Shown piece by piece: positions 1 through 11,018 of a DNA stretch of 64,000 nucleotides. The notes beneath the pieces were generated by a model. That model worked only from the letters and a program-made list of their open reading frames with translations, ran no database searches and was not told the DNA's origin. The position numbers and the translations under genes are program-made. The stretch is taken from assembly GCF_020342455.1 (NCBI RefSeq), contig NZ_CP080506.1, positions 372,001 through 436,000 of the forward strand, read 5' to 3'. This DNA is from Profftia sp020342455. Lineage in GTDB: Bacteria > Pseudomonadota > Gammaproteobacteria > Enterobacterales > Enterobacteriaceae. Within the stretch, counting starts at the first letter, position 1; the number at the start of each line of letters is the position of its first letter.

Positions 1-3000
1 TTAACTGTTAATTATTACATTTTATAATAAGGATATTTTAATAAAAAAAATGATAATTACCTAAAAAAGTTTTGTTATAGATAGAATATCTATATACTAT
101 ATGTAAAAATAATAACGATATATTAGTTATAACACATTGTTAATAATATTTAATAAAATTAATTAAGATATCATATAGAGTAAAGATATATTTTTAATAA
201 AATATTAATATTTACTATATAGTAGCATCCAATGATCGTACTCAATTTAATATTTTAACAATTTATAATATTTATATAATATTATTATATTTATTATTAT
301 AGATATACTAAAGTGATACCTTAAAAAATAAAATTAAATAATTATACCCAAATTACCTTCTAACTTTATTGAGACTAATTTAGTATTTTTATTTATTTAT
401 TTATTTCTTTATGCTTTTATTACATCTTATAGTATTTTACTGATTGAATATAATATTTATCATGTAAAATATTAACATTTATCTAGTACAGCACGTGAGA
501 CTTATTTATAGTATATCAATTTTAAGCTTTATTTTGTTTATGAGTAAGTTATGATATTAATCATATAGAATATTAAATAAGGTGATAAGTATTTAAAGAT
601 TACTATAAATTATTAAAGTTTATATATCTTTTTTCAGCAATGTATTAATATTACATTTCTTCTTTCCATTCTATACTACCTATAATTAGAATAGTTTTAT
701 TAAAATTTAACTAATTATTATACTTTTATTTAATATTTTATGTTGAGATGAACTATCTTATTAACCTTATAAATACGTTATATATCAAATTATATTGTTA
801 TTTTGTAAATAACTTTCATAGAATATTGATAGAATCTTTCTAGAAATGCTATATATTATATAATAATATATTATCAATAAATAAAATATTTTATTTATAA
901 GTAAAATATAATGAAGAGATTAATTTGATGAAGATAAACAAAGTATACATATAATTAATAATAATATTAATATTATTATCTATGTATTCCAGGATCTTGT
1001 AGTGATGTATAACATATGGTAAGAATATATTATAGTTTAATTATTTATTATCTGAGATATTTCGATTATATAAAAGTTTATAATATTTAATATCGAATAA
1101 TCTTTATTTAGGATTATATCCATGTATATTACCACAATGTATTTAAGATTACTTTCTTTTTTATTTTATAATGACTATTTTTATTAAAGGGAAATATAAT
1201 TTTATTATATTTAAAAATAGTTCTTAAGAGTTCTTATAATCTATCTGATATATTTTGTGTATTCTGTTTAATAGTTTTAGCTATACTTTACTTATTTGCT
1301 TATAATATACTCAAGGAAATTTGTTATTCATATTAATATACATTATAGAATAAAGGTATCAATAAATATTAATATAAATTTAATTATATAAATAGTGAAT
1401 ATGTTATATATATTTTTAATAATATAAAATTTACAAAAAAATTTAGATAATTAAGTATTAATTAATATAAGTTATGATACTACTAATAAAAATAATTTAA
1501 TACATGACTAATACTCAGTATCAGTATCAGTAATATATTTTATTATTACTAGTCAAGTAAAAAACTGTAATAAAAATTATAAATAAAATTGATTAGTTTC
1601 TCTACTAATCTTGTAAAGGATAGTATACCAAAGTATACTGAATAAGTTTATTAAAAATATTTAAGACTATTTTAATCTACTAAAAAATATTAAAAATAAT
1701 TAAAGAATTGTTTTATTAGATAAAACCTATTTTATAGTTATTTTTTTAATAAAATAGTAGAAAAATCTTAGTTGTATACAATATATTTCAATGTTTTTTC
1801 TTAATACTTAGTGGTAATTTAGTATTTATTTTAATATAGCGAATCTAGAAAGTATAGTAATAATAGTAAATACCATGTACAAAAGTTACTTGAGGATAGT
1901 AAAAGGACTGTAAAAAGATATTATAGTTTAGCTTTGTAGTATTATTACCTCGATATGTTAGTATATTATTAATTGATTTATAGAATATATTTAATTCTTA
2001 TTTCATAAGAAATATTAAGTAATTAATAGCATATTTTATGTAATTTTATTTTTATGATTTTATATTATTATTGTTAATATATATTTTTTTGAGTAAAATA
2101 TAAGCAGTGTTTTTATAGATTTATAAAAAATAATTTAGCAAAACTCTTTCATTATGTAGCTAAACTTACTTAACGTATTATTCTTAATAAGAATAATACA
2201 ATTTAATTAATCTATGGTATTAATATTTTAAAGGATTCAGACAACTATCTTCTTTAATTTTATATATTTAAGATTAATGAAATTAATATATTAGATATAG
2301 TAAATTATTTTCCTATTTTATGGGAACTATATTATAGTACTATTACTAATATAACTAGTTATAATGATCTATAGTAAATCGGTGTAGTAATATTAGATTG
2401 TATTATTCTAATATAATATTAAATCAATGTAAAATACAGTTATTAAAATTTTTTTGATAAATTAATAAGTAATTGTTACTTAACAAAGCATAAAATAATT
2501 ATATATGTAAGTAATTTATTTCATTCATCAATAATAATTATATTTTAATCTGTATATTAGGTAATAATATAGTTACGTTAATAACAATATTTTATTAATA
2601 CTGAAGATGTTACAAGTTGTGTTAATGAATAAACAATAATAATAAATAAACTGATCTATATCAATTATTTTTTTAGTTAGAGCATTTTAATAAATAAAAT
2701 CGGTATTAAGGTTGCAATAAATTAGATCACATATTATAAAGTAAACTAATAAATTTTATCCTCTATAACTAATATTACACAATGCACGTACTATGTATCT
2801 TTCTTCTAACATGTAAAATTTTATATAGTTATTCTACTTATTTAGAAGTTATAGTATTAGTAAGGTTAAGATTGATAATCTTATTAAATATTTATAAATA
2901 ACTATATCAATAATGAAATATTAACTTATCTTTCTAATAAGATATAAGGTTGTAAACATTATTATATATTTTGATATGGGAATTAAGAATATTACACTGA

Positions 3001-3248
3001 TTTAGTAAGTTACCTAAACTGAAGTTACTATTAGTATTTTATACTATTTAATAATCACAATAAGTATAGTGTTTAAAAGGTAAGTGATGGATAAGTAAAT
3101 AATAGTTTATTTGGCGTTAGTATTACGCTTTAAAAAATCTTTTTTGCATAATTTATAATAATAAAACTTACAAAAATATATTTTTGTTATTTTGCCGAGT
3201 TAAAAATTAGTGTCTGTTTTTAATTTTACTTTCTATATTAGGGTTTTT
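1..3248. other. gene-free AT-rich tract
   Basis: No reading frame of convincing length, no tRNA-like segment and no GC-richer island is visible. The sequence is almost pure A/T with stops in all frames. Small structures seen are a 4-base-period T/A run near 388-408, three copies of the hexamer CAGTAT at 1516-1533, and a 12-bp perfect inverted repeat with a one-base centre at 2175-2199. I infer eroded former gene space; nothing identifies what was lost. Confidence 0.7.
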
Positions 3249-3452
3249 ATGACTAAAAATGATTACCTCATGCGCTTGCGTAAGTGTACTACACTTGGAA
3301 CTCTTGAGCGTATAATTGAAAAAAATAAGTATAAACTTTCTAATGATGAGTTAGAGACTTTTTATTCTGCAGCTGATCATCGTTTAGCTGAATTAACAAT
3401 GAACAAGTTATACGATAAAATTCCTATTGAAGTTTGGAAATATATAAGGTAA
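3249..3452 (+). CDS. hha: Hha-family nucleoid-associated regulator
   Basis: Small protein of 67 residues nearly identical in layout to E. coli Hha (72 residues). Recognisable blocks are KNDYLMRLRKC at the N-terminus, LERIIEKNKYKLS, the very conserved FYSAADHRLAELTMNKLYDK, and the C-terminal VWKYIR. Hha binds H-NS or StpA and modulates silencing of AT-rich and horizontally acquired DNA in the nucleoid. The frame is open from a GTG at 3210, but I chose ATG 3249: it matches the family N-terminus and is preceded five bases upstream by an AGGG ribosome-binding site. It stands alone, flanked by gene-free DNA on both sides; tomB, its usual E. coli neighbour, is not seen. Keeping this accessory regulator is unusual for a decayed genome. 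No H-NS gene lies in this window. Confidence 0.93.
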   Translation: MTKNDYLMRLRKCTTLGTLERIIEKNKYKLSNDELETFYSAADHRLAELTMNKLYDKIPIEVWKYIR

Positions 3453-3459
3453 ACAATAT

Positions 3460-3493
3460 TTTTATTTATTCTATATAAAATAAATAAAATTTT
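3460..3493 (+). terminator. possible hha terminator
   Basis: An all-A/T inverted repeat with 11-bp arms (3460-3470 and 3479-3489) and an 8-base loop starts just after the hha stop codon and is followed by four T. Position and shape fit an intrinsic terminator, but the stem has no G or C and would be weak. Confidence 0.35.
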
Positions 3494-4320
3494 CAAATCA
3501 AATAGATACAATATATCCCATTAAACTACTTGGAAAAATTAACTATACAATACTGATTGTAGTAATATCCACGTATATCATACGATAATTGGTATGCATA
3601 TAAATGAAATATTTTATAACATATGAAATTAATAAAGAGAATTATATTTTATTAAAATTTATCTTTACTATAGTAAAGATAAATTACTAATAGTAATAGT
3701 AATATAATTTACATATACTAAATGAAGCATGATACAATTATTTATTTTACTAAGCTATAAATATTAATAATAAGGAATACGCATTAAGTATGGTATTAAT
3801 TTTTTACTTTTATTTACTATAGAAACTGTGATTATTTGTTAATAACTACCGCACTTACTCATTGCATAATACTTAAAGGGGATTTTATAATATAATTATA
3901 GTACCCTTTATATAACAAGGATAAAGAAATAGTAGAATAATCAAAACATAGATAATGAACTATAATTTCATAAAATAAATCAATATTAATTTAAATAAAT
4001 TACTTAGGTATAAAGAAAAAAATGAACGCTATCTTAGCCTATAATTATTATGCTTTATATTAAGGGTTGCTTAAATAAGTATTTTAAATATGCTATAGTA
4101 CTATTAAATATAGTAATGTAAGTAATATTCATAAATATAATGTTATTATTTTGTAAACATTATTAATGTTTAATCATGTTATATAAAATAAAAACTGGTT
4201 ATGTATATTATTATGTATATTTATTTTTATTTATATATTATTAAGTTAATTAGAAAATTTATTCTAATTAATAATTAGGTTTTATTGTCTATTTTAGAAT
4301 TATTGGATAGACTTAAATAA
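3494..4320. other. gene-free tract between hha and minE
   Basis: No gene seen. A short inverted repeat (about 4248-4269) lies downstream of minE on the minus strand but has no clear T-run. Confidence 0.6.
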
Positions 4321-4590
4321 TTATTTAATTGACTCTTCTATTTGAGATAAAATAACATTCAGTTCTAATACTGAAATATCATTTTCTTTTTGTTCAAACT
4401 CTATTGTTAGCATTTCTGGATTAATTTGTACATAGTTACAAATCACAGCTAAAATATCGCGCTTTAATTGGGGTAGATATTGTGGGCCACAATTATCTTG
4501 ACGTTGCTCTGCAACGATAATTTGTAGACGTTTTTTAGCTATATTAGCTGTTTGTTTTTTGCGCGATAGGAAGAAATCAAGTAATGCCAT
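4321..4590 (-). CDS. minE: cell division topological specificity factor MinE
   Basis: 89 residues against 88 in E. coli. The N-terminus MALLDFFLSRKKQTANIAKKR is the membrane-targeting and anti-MinCD segment. The rest carries the dimeric beta-stranded topological specificity domain (DILAVICNYVQI, LELNVIL). MinE stimulates MinD ATPase and drives the pole-to-pole oscillation that confines MinC inhibition to the poles, so that FtsZ assembles at midcell. It is the last gene of minC-minD-minE and starts two bases after the minD stop. Its Shine-Dalgarno GGAGG is formed by the two final glycine codons of minD, so translation of the two genes is probably coupled. It looks intact. Confidence 0.95.
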   Translation of the reverse strand: MALLDFFLSRKKQTANIAKKRLQIIVAEQRQDNCGPQYLPQLKRDILAVICNYVQINPEMLTIEFEQKENDISVLELNVILSQIEESIK

Positions 4591-4592
4591 TT

Positions 4593-5405
4593 TTATCCTC
4601 CTAATAAACGTTTCAGAAAGCTTTTTTTATTTTCTTCAATAAATCGGAATACACGTTCTTTTCCTAGTAAGCGATCTACTAAATCTTGGTAAGATTTACT
4701 TGCGTCTGATTTCTCATCTAGTATAACAGATTTACCTTGGTTTGATGCTCGTAGTACTGATGTACTCTCAGGAATTACACCAATTAATGGAATACATAAA
4801 ATATCTAGTATATCATTGACACTTATCATATCACCATTACTCACGCGACTAGGATTGTATCTAGTTAATAATAAATATTCTTTAATTGGTTTTTCACCTT
4901 TTTCCGCGCGACGAGATTTAGAAGCTAAAATACCAAGTATTCTATCGGAGTCACGTACAGAAGAAACTTCTGGGTTAGTTGTAATAATGGCTTCATCGGC
5001 AAAATAAAGCGCCATAAGTGCTCCAGTTTCAATACCCGCAGGAGAATCACAGACAATAAAATCAAAACTCATATTTTTTAGATCATTTAAAGTCTTTTCT
5101 ACACCTTTATATGTCAGGGCGTCTTTATCACGAGTTTGTGATGCAGGAAGAATATATAGATTTTCTGTACGTTTATCTTTTATTAATGCTTGATTTAGGG
5201 TTGCATCGTGCTGAATTACATTTACAAAGTCATATACCACACGACGTTCACAACCCATAATAAGGTCTAAATTACGTAAACCAATATCAAAATCTATAAC
5301 AACAGTTTTTTTACCTTTTTTAGCTAAACCTGTTGCAATAGCTGCGCTAGAGGTGGTTTTACCAACCCCTCCTTTACCAGATGTAACAACAATAATGCGT
5401 GCCAT
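4593..5405 (-). CDS. minD: septum site-determining ATPase MinD
   Basis: 270 residues, the same length as E. coli MinD. The deviant Walker A GKGGVGKT is at residues 10-17, followed by the DFDIGLRNLD segment. The C-terminal amphipathic membrane-targeting helix is recognisable in FLKRLLGG. MinD-ATP dimers bind the inner membrane, recruit MinC, and are released by MinE-stimulated ATP hydrolysis. The start is supported by an AAGGAA ribosome-binding site about ten bases upstream. The gene begins 24 bases after the minC stop and runs into minE. No sign of damage. Confidence 0.97.
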   Translation of the reverse strand: MARIIVVTSGKGGVGKTTSSAAIATGLAKKGKKTVVIDFDIGLRNLDLIMGCERRVVYDFVNVIQHDATLNQALIKDKRTENLYILPASQTRDKDALTYKGVEKTLNDLKNMSFDFIVCDSPAGIETGALMALYFADEAIITTNPEVSSVRDSDRILGILASKSRRAEKGEKPIKEYLLLTRYNPSRVSNGDMISVNDILDILCIPLIGVIPESTSVLRASNQGKSVILDEKSDASKSYQDLVDRLLGKERVFRFIEENKKSFLKRLLGG

Positions 5406-5429
5406 GTTATTTATTCCTTTTTTACAGGC

Positions 5430-6113
5430 TTAGAATAGAGATTCTACAGTTAAAGCATTATCATTAAGGTTAAACCTAGCAGATTGCCCATAAAAAGACT
5501 TGGGGATCTGATTGCTAATCCAGTAATACCCTGCTATAGAAACTAGTTCAGCAGCAAGGTTTGCACAAAAAATTTGACTAGATACATCCCCGCTAGCACC
5601 AGCAAGTGCGCGTCCACGTAGTATACCATAAATATGTATATTGCCATCAGAGATAACTTCAGCGCCTTCGCTTACGCTACTAATAATAATTAAATCGGAG
5701 TCTCGTGCATATATTTGTTGTCCAGACCTAATAGGTGTGTTAATTATGCGAGTTTTTACTGGCATATATTGCTTTTGAGATGTAATGAAATAATTTTCAT
5801 TAATGACCTTACCTTCACTTAGTAATGGTAGACCGCAATTAGTTATATCAGTTTTAAGTTTTTCATCTTTGCAACCACTTACACCAATAACATGAAGTCC
5901 AGCTTCGGTTATAGTATGTTGTAATTTTTTCCAGTTTACGCTTTCATAAACTTTAGAAATATTAACAACAACTGGTGCATTTTTTAAAAATATAGGATTT
6001 TGTATATTCTTTTTAATTAAAGCTTCATGTATGATCTCCGATCTTGAAGTATATAAATGAATTACTGCAAGAGTAAAATTACTGCCTTTTATTTCTATTA
6101 GTGATTGTGGCAT
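5430..6113 (-). CDS. minC: septum site-determining inhibitor MinC
   Basis: 227 residues (E. coli 231). The N-terminal FtsZ-inhibiting domain contains IEIKGSNFTLAVIHLY and HVIGVSGCKD. The C-terminal beta-helix dimerisation and MinD-binding domain contains the conserved RSGQQIYA, GAEVISDGNIHIYG and RGRALAGASGD motifs. MinC blocks FtsZ ring assembly where MinD holds it at the membrane. The interdomain linker, proline/alanine-rich in E. coli, has been replaced by an unrelated polar stretch, as expected under AT pressure. First gene of the min operon; more than 2 kb of gene-free DNA lies upstream. Confidence 0.95.
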   Translation of the reverse strand: MPQSLIEIKGSNFTLAVIHLYTSRSEIIHEALIKKNIQNPIFLKNAPVVVNISKVYESVNWKKLQHTITEAGLHVIGVSGCKDEKLKTDITNCGLPLLSEGKVINENYFITSQKQYMPVKTRIINTPIRSGQQIYARDSDLIIISSVSEGAEVISDGNIHIYGILRGRALAGASGDVSSQIFCANLAAELVSIAGYYWISNQIPKSFYGQSARFNLNDNALTVESLF

Positions 6114-8183
6114 TTATTGCAACTCATATTGAGCAATATAGATCCCCATTAATAATTATTAAATAGGTATAGTAATATATTGTATATTAAACACATCATA
6201 GATAGTATTACATCTAGACAAGTTACCGGATAAATTTATTATAATTCATATAAGTTCTACCATATAAAAATTTTAACATATGATAAGATCAATTTTAATA
6301 TGAAAGATATAATAGTTTTTAAATACCTAAATTTTAAATAAATTTTATTAATTTATAATTAGTAATGATTATCTGTTTATCTATCTAATATTTAAAATAT
6401 TTTCTTATAAGGAATTATAGTATTCAAATTTTTTCTAAAAAAATATCATTTATATATTTAACATTTTAGATACTAAAGATAATATCTATACGTATATTAG
6501 ATAGATTTATAAAATTAAAATAGTATATTTAGTGAATATTATTTGAGTAATCTTTCATGTTAATATTAAATGTAGAGAACATAACACTATTATAGATAAT
6601 AATCTATAATACAAGATTAAGTATTAATATTTTAACTAAAAGTATTTTATTTAGTTATTTTCTAGTGTATAATCAAGTATAGTATTTAATACTAAAAATT
6701 TAATATTATTATTTTTTTTACTTTCTTACTTTTAAAAAAAATAATAATTTAATATAATTAATAAATTATATTAAATGTAAGTTTATAAAGTATACTATTA
6801 TTAGTAGTAATTATATGTTAAAATGGTATGATGTTTTTTATTAAAGTTATTAGATTTTAAATGCATACTATTTAGTATGCAAGATATATCGGTATTTAAA
6901 TCTTATGTAAATACAGAAATTTAAAGTAAAAACAATAAGTATTTAGTGATCAATCTTTAGTGAAATATAACTAAAAATATATTTACTATATGTAAGATCA
7001 ATTAATATTATTTAGAATATTTAAGGTGAGATAGATATTGTGATGATTGCTAATAAATAATTCTTACCTAATTTACTATATAATTATAAAAATGTAAATA
7101 TTTATAATACATAATGATTAACAGTAAACGCTTAAATGATATTTTGTAGTTAAATAAAAACTTAATAATATTATTATGTATTACAAATCCTTAGTATTAG
7201 AAAACTAAAGATATAAATAGTATGTATTAGGTATGCAATATTATTACCTGATTGATTTAGTTATATTAATAATTTGAAATATTTAACTAGGGTTGATATC
7301 TCTTAATATTAAATTACGATTATTTTATATTATACTGATAATAAGATAACGATAAAAATAATTATTATCTATGTATTTAATATTTCATAGAGATATTTTT
7401 TATTATATTTAAGTTTCATATAAATTTATTGTTAGTAATTAAAATTTAAAAAAGTGGTTTAGTGTATTTAAAGATTGATATGAAATTACTAGAATGTTAA
7501 TAACATTCTGTAAAATTATATAGATTAATAATCTTTATATTTTTTATTATTAACTTAAATTGTAAATTATTAAGAGCTATAGATATTTGATATCACCTTA
7601 ATATTGAAAAATAAACATTATTTTATATAACAAAAGATACTTCCCTTAGTACTAAGAAAACTAATAATTTTGTAAATATATATTGTAATATTTTTAGTTA
7701 ATTTTATAGGTTATAAAGTTATATAACTATAAAATGGTTTTATTCTTGTTTTATTTTTAGAATAAATTTACTACTATGTTGTATTAAAATTATTAATAAT
7801 TACTTTTTTATTTATAGTTGTTAAAGTTTTTTATATAATTTATAAATGATAAATCTAATAAATTTTTATTAAAAAAGTTTTTGTAAGTTGTGTTTTTAAT
7901 GAATTAATGTTTTTATTTTATTTAGATACATTAACACTTCTATATTATTATTTTTAATATTCATCTAAAAATTTTATTTAATCTTTTAATATGTTATTGA
8001 AGAATATTATATTTTAGTATTAAAAGTTAGGTTTTTAGAGTATAAATATTATTTTACTATAAGTGGCATTACTAATGCAATCTTTTAATTATATTTATCA
8101 TCGTAATAATTATTATTAAATTAGATTTTAATTATAATCCAACTATATTAAGTGATTAAGAAAATATAAATAATTAATATTAA
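6114..8183. other. gene-free AT-rich tract
   Basis: About 2 kb without a supported gene. The minC promoter must lie in the first few hundred bases (read on the minus strand), but no -35/-10 pair stands out against the AT background. Confidence 0.6.
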
Positions 8184-8897
8184 CTATAGTCTCTTAAACA
8201 TTAAGTCCCAGGTATCATGTCCTAAATTTTTACTAATTATTTCAAACTTAGTTAATGGACGTGAGTCTGGCCTAGTAATATATGTGTTATATTTAGATAT
8301 ATTCTGATAACCTGGTATATTATTCATTACTGTTAGTATATATCTAGCATAGTCTTTCCAATCTGTTGCGATATGAAGAAAACCTCCTATTTTTAACTTG
8401 CTCTGTATTTGTTTAGCAAATAAAGATTGTATTAAGCGGCGCTTATGATGTTTACTTTTTTGCCATGGGTCAGGGAAAAATAGCTGAACTATTTCTAGTG
8501 ATTTTTCTGGAATCATTTTATTTACTACTTCAAAAGCATCGTGATGTATGATACGCAAATTAGTTATATTAGCTTGATGTGTACTCTTTAAACATGCAAT
8601 AATCCCTGGTAGATAAACTTCTATACCGAAGAAATTTTTTTGGGGTTGCTGTTGTGCCATAGCAACCAATGATAACCCTATACCAAAACCAATTTCTAGT
8701 ACAGTAGGTGCGTCACGGCCAAATAAAGATATCAGATCAAGCTGTAGATGTTGAAAATCTACTCCAATTAAGGGCCATAAATTATCCAATGCAAATTGTT
8801 GTCCTTTACTTAATTTCCTATGACGACGTACAAAACTTGGAATATGTCGTATAATTTCTTTGTTATTATCATATTTTAGTAAGACTGCATTATTCAT
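8184..8897 (-). CDS. trmB: tRNA (guanine-N7-)-methyltransferase TrmB
   Basis: 237 residues, close to E. coli TrmB (239). The SAM-binding glycine motif LEIGFGIG is at residues 67-74. The family hallmark FFPDPWQKSKHHKRR follows in the middle of the protein, and the C-terminus has TKFEIISKNLGHDTWDLMF. It methylates G46 in the variable loop of tRNAs to m7G. The N-terminal RSFVRR-like basic segment (HIPSFVRRHRKLSKGQ) is retained. In E. coli it sits beside yggL and mutY; here it is isolated in gene-free DNA. Confidence 0.95.
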   Translation of the reverse strand: MNNAVLLKYDNNKEIIRHIPSFVRRHRKLSKGQQFALDNLWPLIGVDFQHLQLDLISLFGRDAPTVLEIGFGIGLSLVAMAQQQPQKNFFGIEVYLPGIIACLKSTHQANITNLRIIHHDAFEVVNKMIPEKSLEIVQLFFPDPWQKSKHHKRRLIQSLFAKQIQSKLKIGGFLHIATDWKDYARYILTVMNNIPGYQNISKYNTYITRPDSRPLTKFEIISKNLGHDTWDLMFKRL

Positions 8898-10591
8898 AAT
8901 ATTTTTATACTTTAATATAGAGGTTAGAAATTAATTAATTTATAATATCACGTAGCATGAGCCAATTTTAAATTTTAAATTTTAAATTTTAAATAATTAA
9001 TTATACATAATAGTATTACTTACATTAATAAATATAATAATAAAAATTATTTATATGTGATATAAAATAAATTATTATATACTAGTGAGTAATAGATATT
9101 ATTACTTTATTATATTAATAATTATATCTAAATAATAAATTTTATTGTATGATTTTATCATTTATACTAGGATAAACTAATTATCAGTGGTACTACTATT
9201 ATTAGTAATAGAATCATATTTTTTAAGAAAAAATTAACTTATTATATTTGAGGTACCTAAGTAGATAAACTTATTGTTAAGTCATTACTATCGAAAAATA
9301 TTCTAACCTAATATTATTATATTGTTTAATAAAAGTACAATAATATTATTATTTCTATATTAGATATTTTAGTAGAAATTACTATTAAGTAGTATAATTT
9401 TCTTAAGTATAATCAGTTATAATAATATTATTTATTCTTGTTATTAATACAACTTATAATAAATTTATATTTTTATTTCAAATACAGTATTAAATAAAAA
9501 TGTTTTTGCGTGCAATATATTAAAAATATTTCTTTTTTATAAAACTATTATTAAATATATATAAATATAAGTTTTTTTATATACTTATATTTATCAACTA
9601 AATTGTATTAACTAGAAAAAAATAATTAAATAGTTAATAACTATAGTTTTCCTAGTATGTTACTTATGAGCTCTTTCACATAACTTTAAGTATATATTTA
9701 TTTATAATAAAATTATAATTTTATAACTATATCTTATATTAATACCTTTATCAGTAGATCAATATACCTAGATAGTTGGATTTATTAATTCATCTATACT
9801 TTAATCTCTAACATATTAGAATAATATTTAGTCAGTAATAAAATCTAACATATCTGTAATTTTTACTATAAAAGAGTAATTATATATTTAAATTATTTGA
9901 GTTTATTAAAGAAGGTAAGTATTGTAAATACACTGTTATTATATCGATAAAGAAAATTATATTAAACTAATTTTAAGTATACTGTTTTAACTTATTTTAA
10001 AAAAACCTTGTATTAGTGTGATACAATCATTTCTTATAATTTGCTATATAATAATAATATGTATAAATATAATCATATTATATTTATAATAGTAAATATA
10101 TACTGGTCATCTAAATATATAAAAATTTTTATATTATATAATAGTTTTTCCGTGTATTTTTTATACAGTTCTAGTTTCTAGAATGCATATAAATTAAGTT
10201 GTTATTAAGATAAATATTAATACAATATTAATATTTAATAAATTTTTATAATGGAACATTATATTACTATACTACACAGATTATATAGAAATACTGCTAC
10301 ATATATTTTTACTTATATATTAAAGAAAATAATAATTTTTAAGAGTCACTATAACGATAGTTGTATTAATACATAAGATATTTCTTGAAGTTTTATTATA
10401 ATTCTATAGGTAAAGATGTTTTATTAGTTATTTGTAAAAATAAAGGCTAATAAAAATATATTTATTTGATATAATAAATATATCCTGATATAATGCAACT
10501 ATATTATATTGCTGATTAAGATAGTACTTATAATTCAGTCTTTTTGCTAAGTTACCTATAATAAATATAAATTTGAGATAAAATATAAAAT
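8898..10591. other. gene-free AT-rich tract
   Basis: About 1.7 kb with no supported gene. It includes the short tandem repeat described separately at 8965-8992. The rplY promoter should lie near the right end but is not identifiable. Confidence 0.6.
8965..8992. repeat. tandem 7-mer repeat, four copies
   Basis: Four perfect head-to-tail copies of ATTTTAA. A microsatellite of this kind is consistent with replication slippage in unconstrained DNA. Confidence 0.9.
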
Positions 10592-10897
10592 ATGTTAACT
10601 ATTAAAGCAAATATACGTAAAGATCAAGGTAAAAGCTCTAGTCGTCGACTACGTATTTCTGGTAAGTTACCTGCTATTGTTTATGGTAACAATACAAAAC
10701 CAGTATCGGTATCAATCGCACATGATGCTACCTGGAATATGCAAGAAAAAAAAGAATTTTATGCAGAGGTCATTACTCTAATAATTGACGAAAAAAAACA
10801 TAGTGTTAAGGTTCAGGCTATTCAACGCCACCCTTTTAGACGTAAACTCATACATATTGATTTCTTGCACATTAAATCACCTACAATATTTAGCTAA
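10592..10897 (+). CDS. rplY: 50S ribosomal protein L25
   Basis: 101 residues, the single-domain short form of L25 as in E. coli (94), without the C-terminal CTC extension. Recognisable segments are IRKDQGKSSSRRLR, LPAIVYG and the C-terminal VQAIQRHPFRRKLIHIDFL. L25 binds 5S rRNA (loop E) in the central protuberance of the large subunit. The N-terminal basic RRLR region that contacts 5S rRNA is kept. A few extra residues at the C-terminus (IKSPTIFS) probably reflect loss of the ancestral stop. Single-gene unit followed by a strong palindrome that may terminate it. Confidence 0.93.
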   Translation: MLTIKANIRKDQGKSSSRRLRISGKLPAIVYGNNTKPVSVSIAHDATWNMQEKKEFYAEVITLIIDEKKHSVKVQAIQRHPFRRKLIHIDFLHIKSPTIFS

Positions 10898-10990
10898 ATT
10901 AATTTAGTTTTAAATAAAATTATCAAGGTTAATATAGATATAATTTTTATAGATAGATGAAAAATCTAAAATAGATAATCTAGGTTTATT

Positions 10991-11018
10991 ATAGTAAAAT
11001 CTATATAGATTTTACTAT
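10991..11018 (+). terminator. perfect 28-base palindrome after rplY, probable terminator
   Basis: A perfect inverted repeat with 14-base arms meets at the centre without a spacer (10991-11004 and 11005-11018) and is followed by TTTATT. It lies about 94 bases downstream of the rplY stop. It can form a hairpin in RNA from either strand; the T-rich tail favours termination on the plus strand. Confidence 0.55.

Noticed and set aside
3210..3248. N-terminal extension of hha from GTG 3210
   Set aside because: The extra 13 residues are not part of the Hha family, and the internal ATG 3249 has a better ribosome-binding site.
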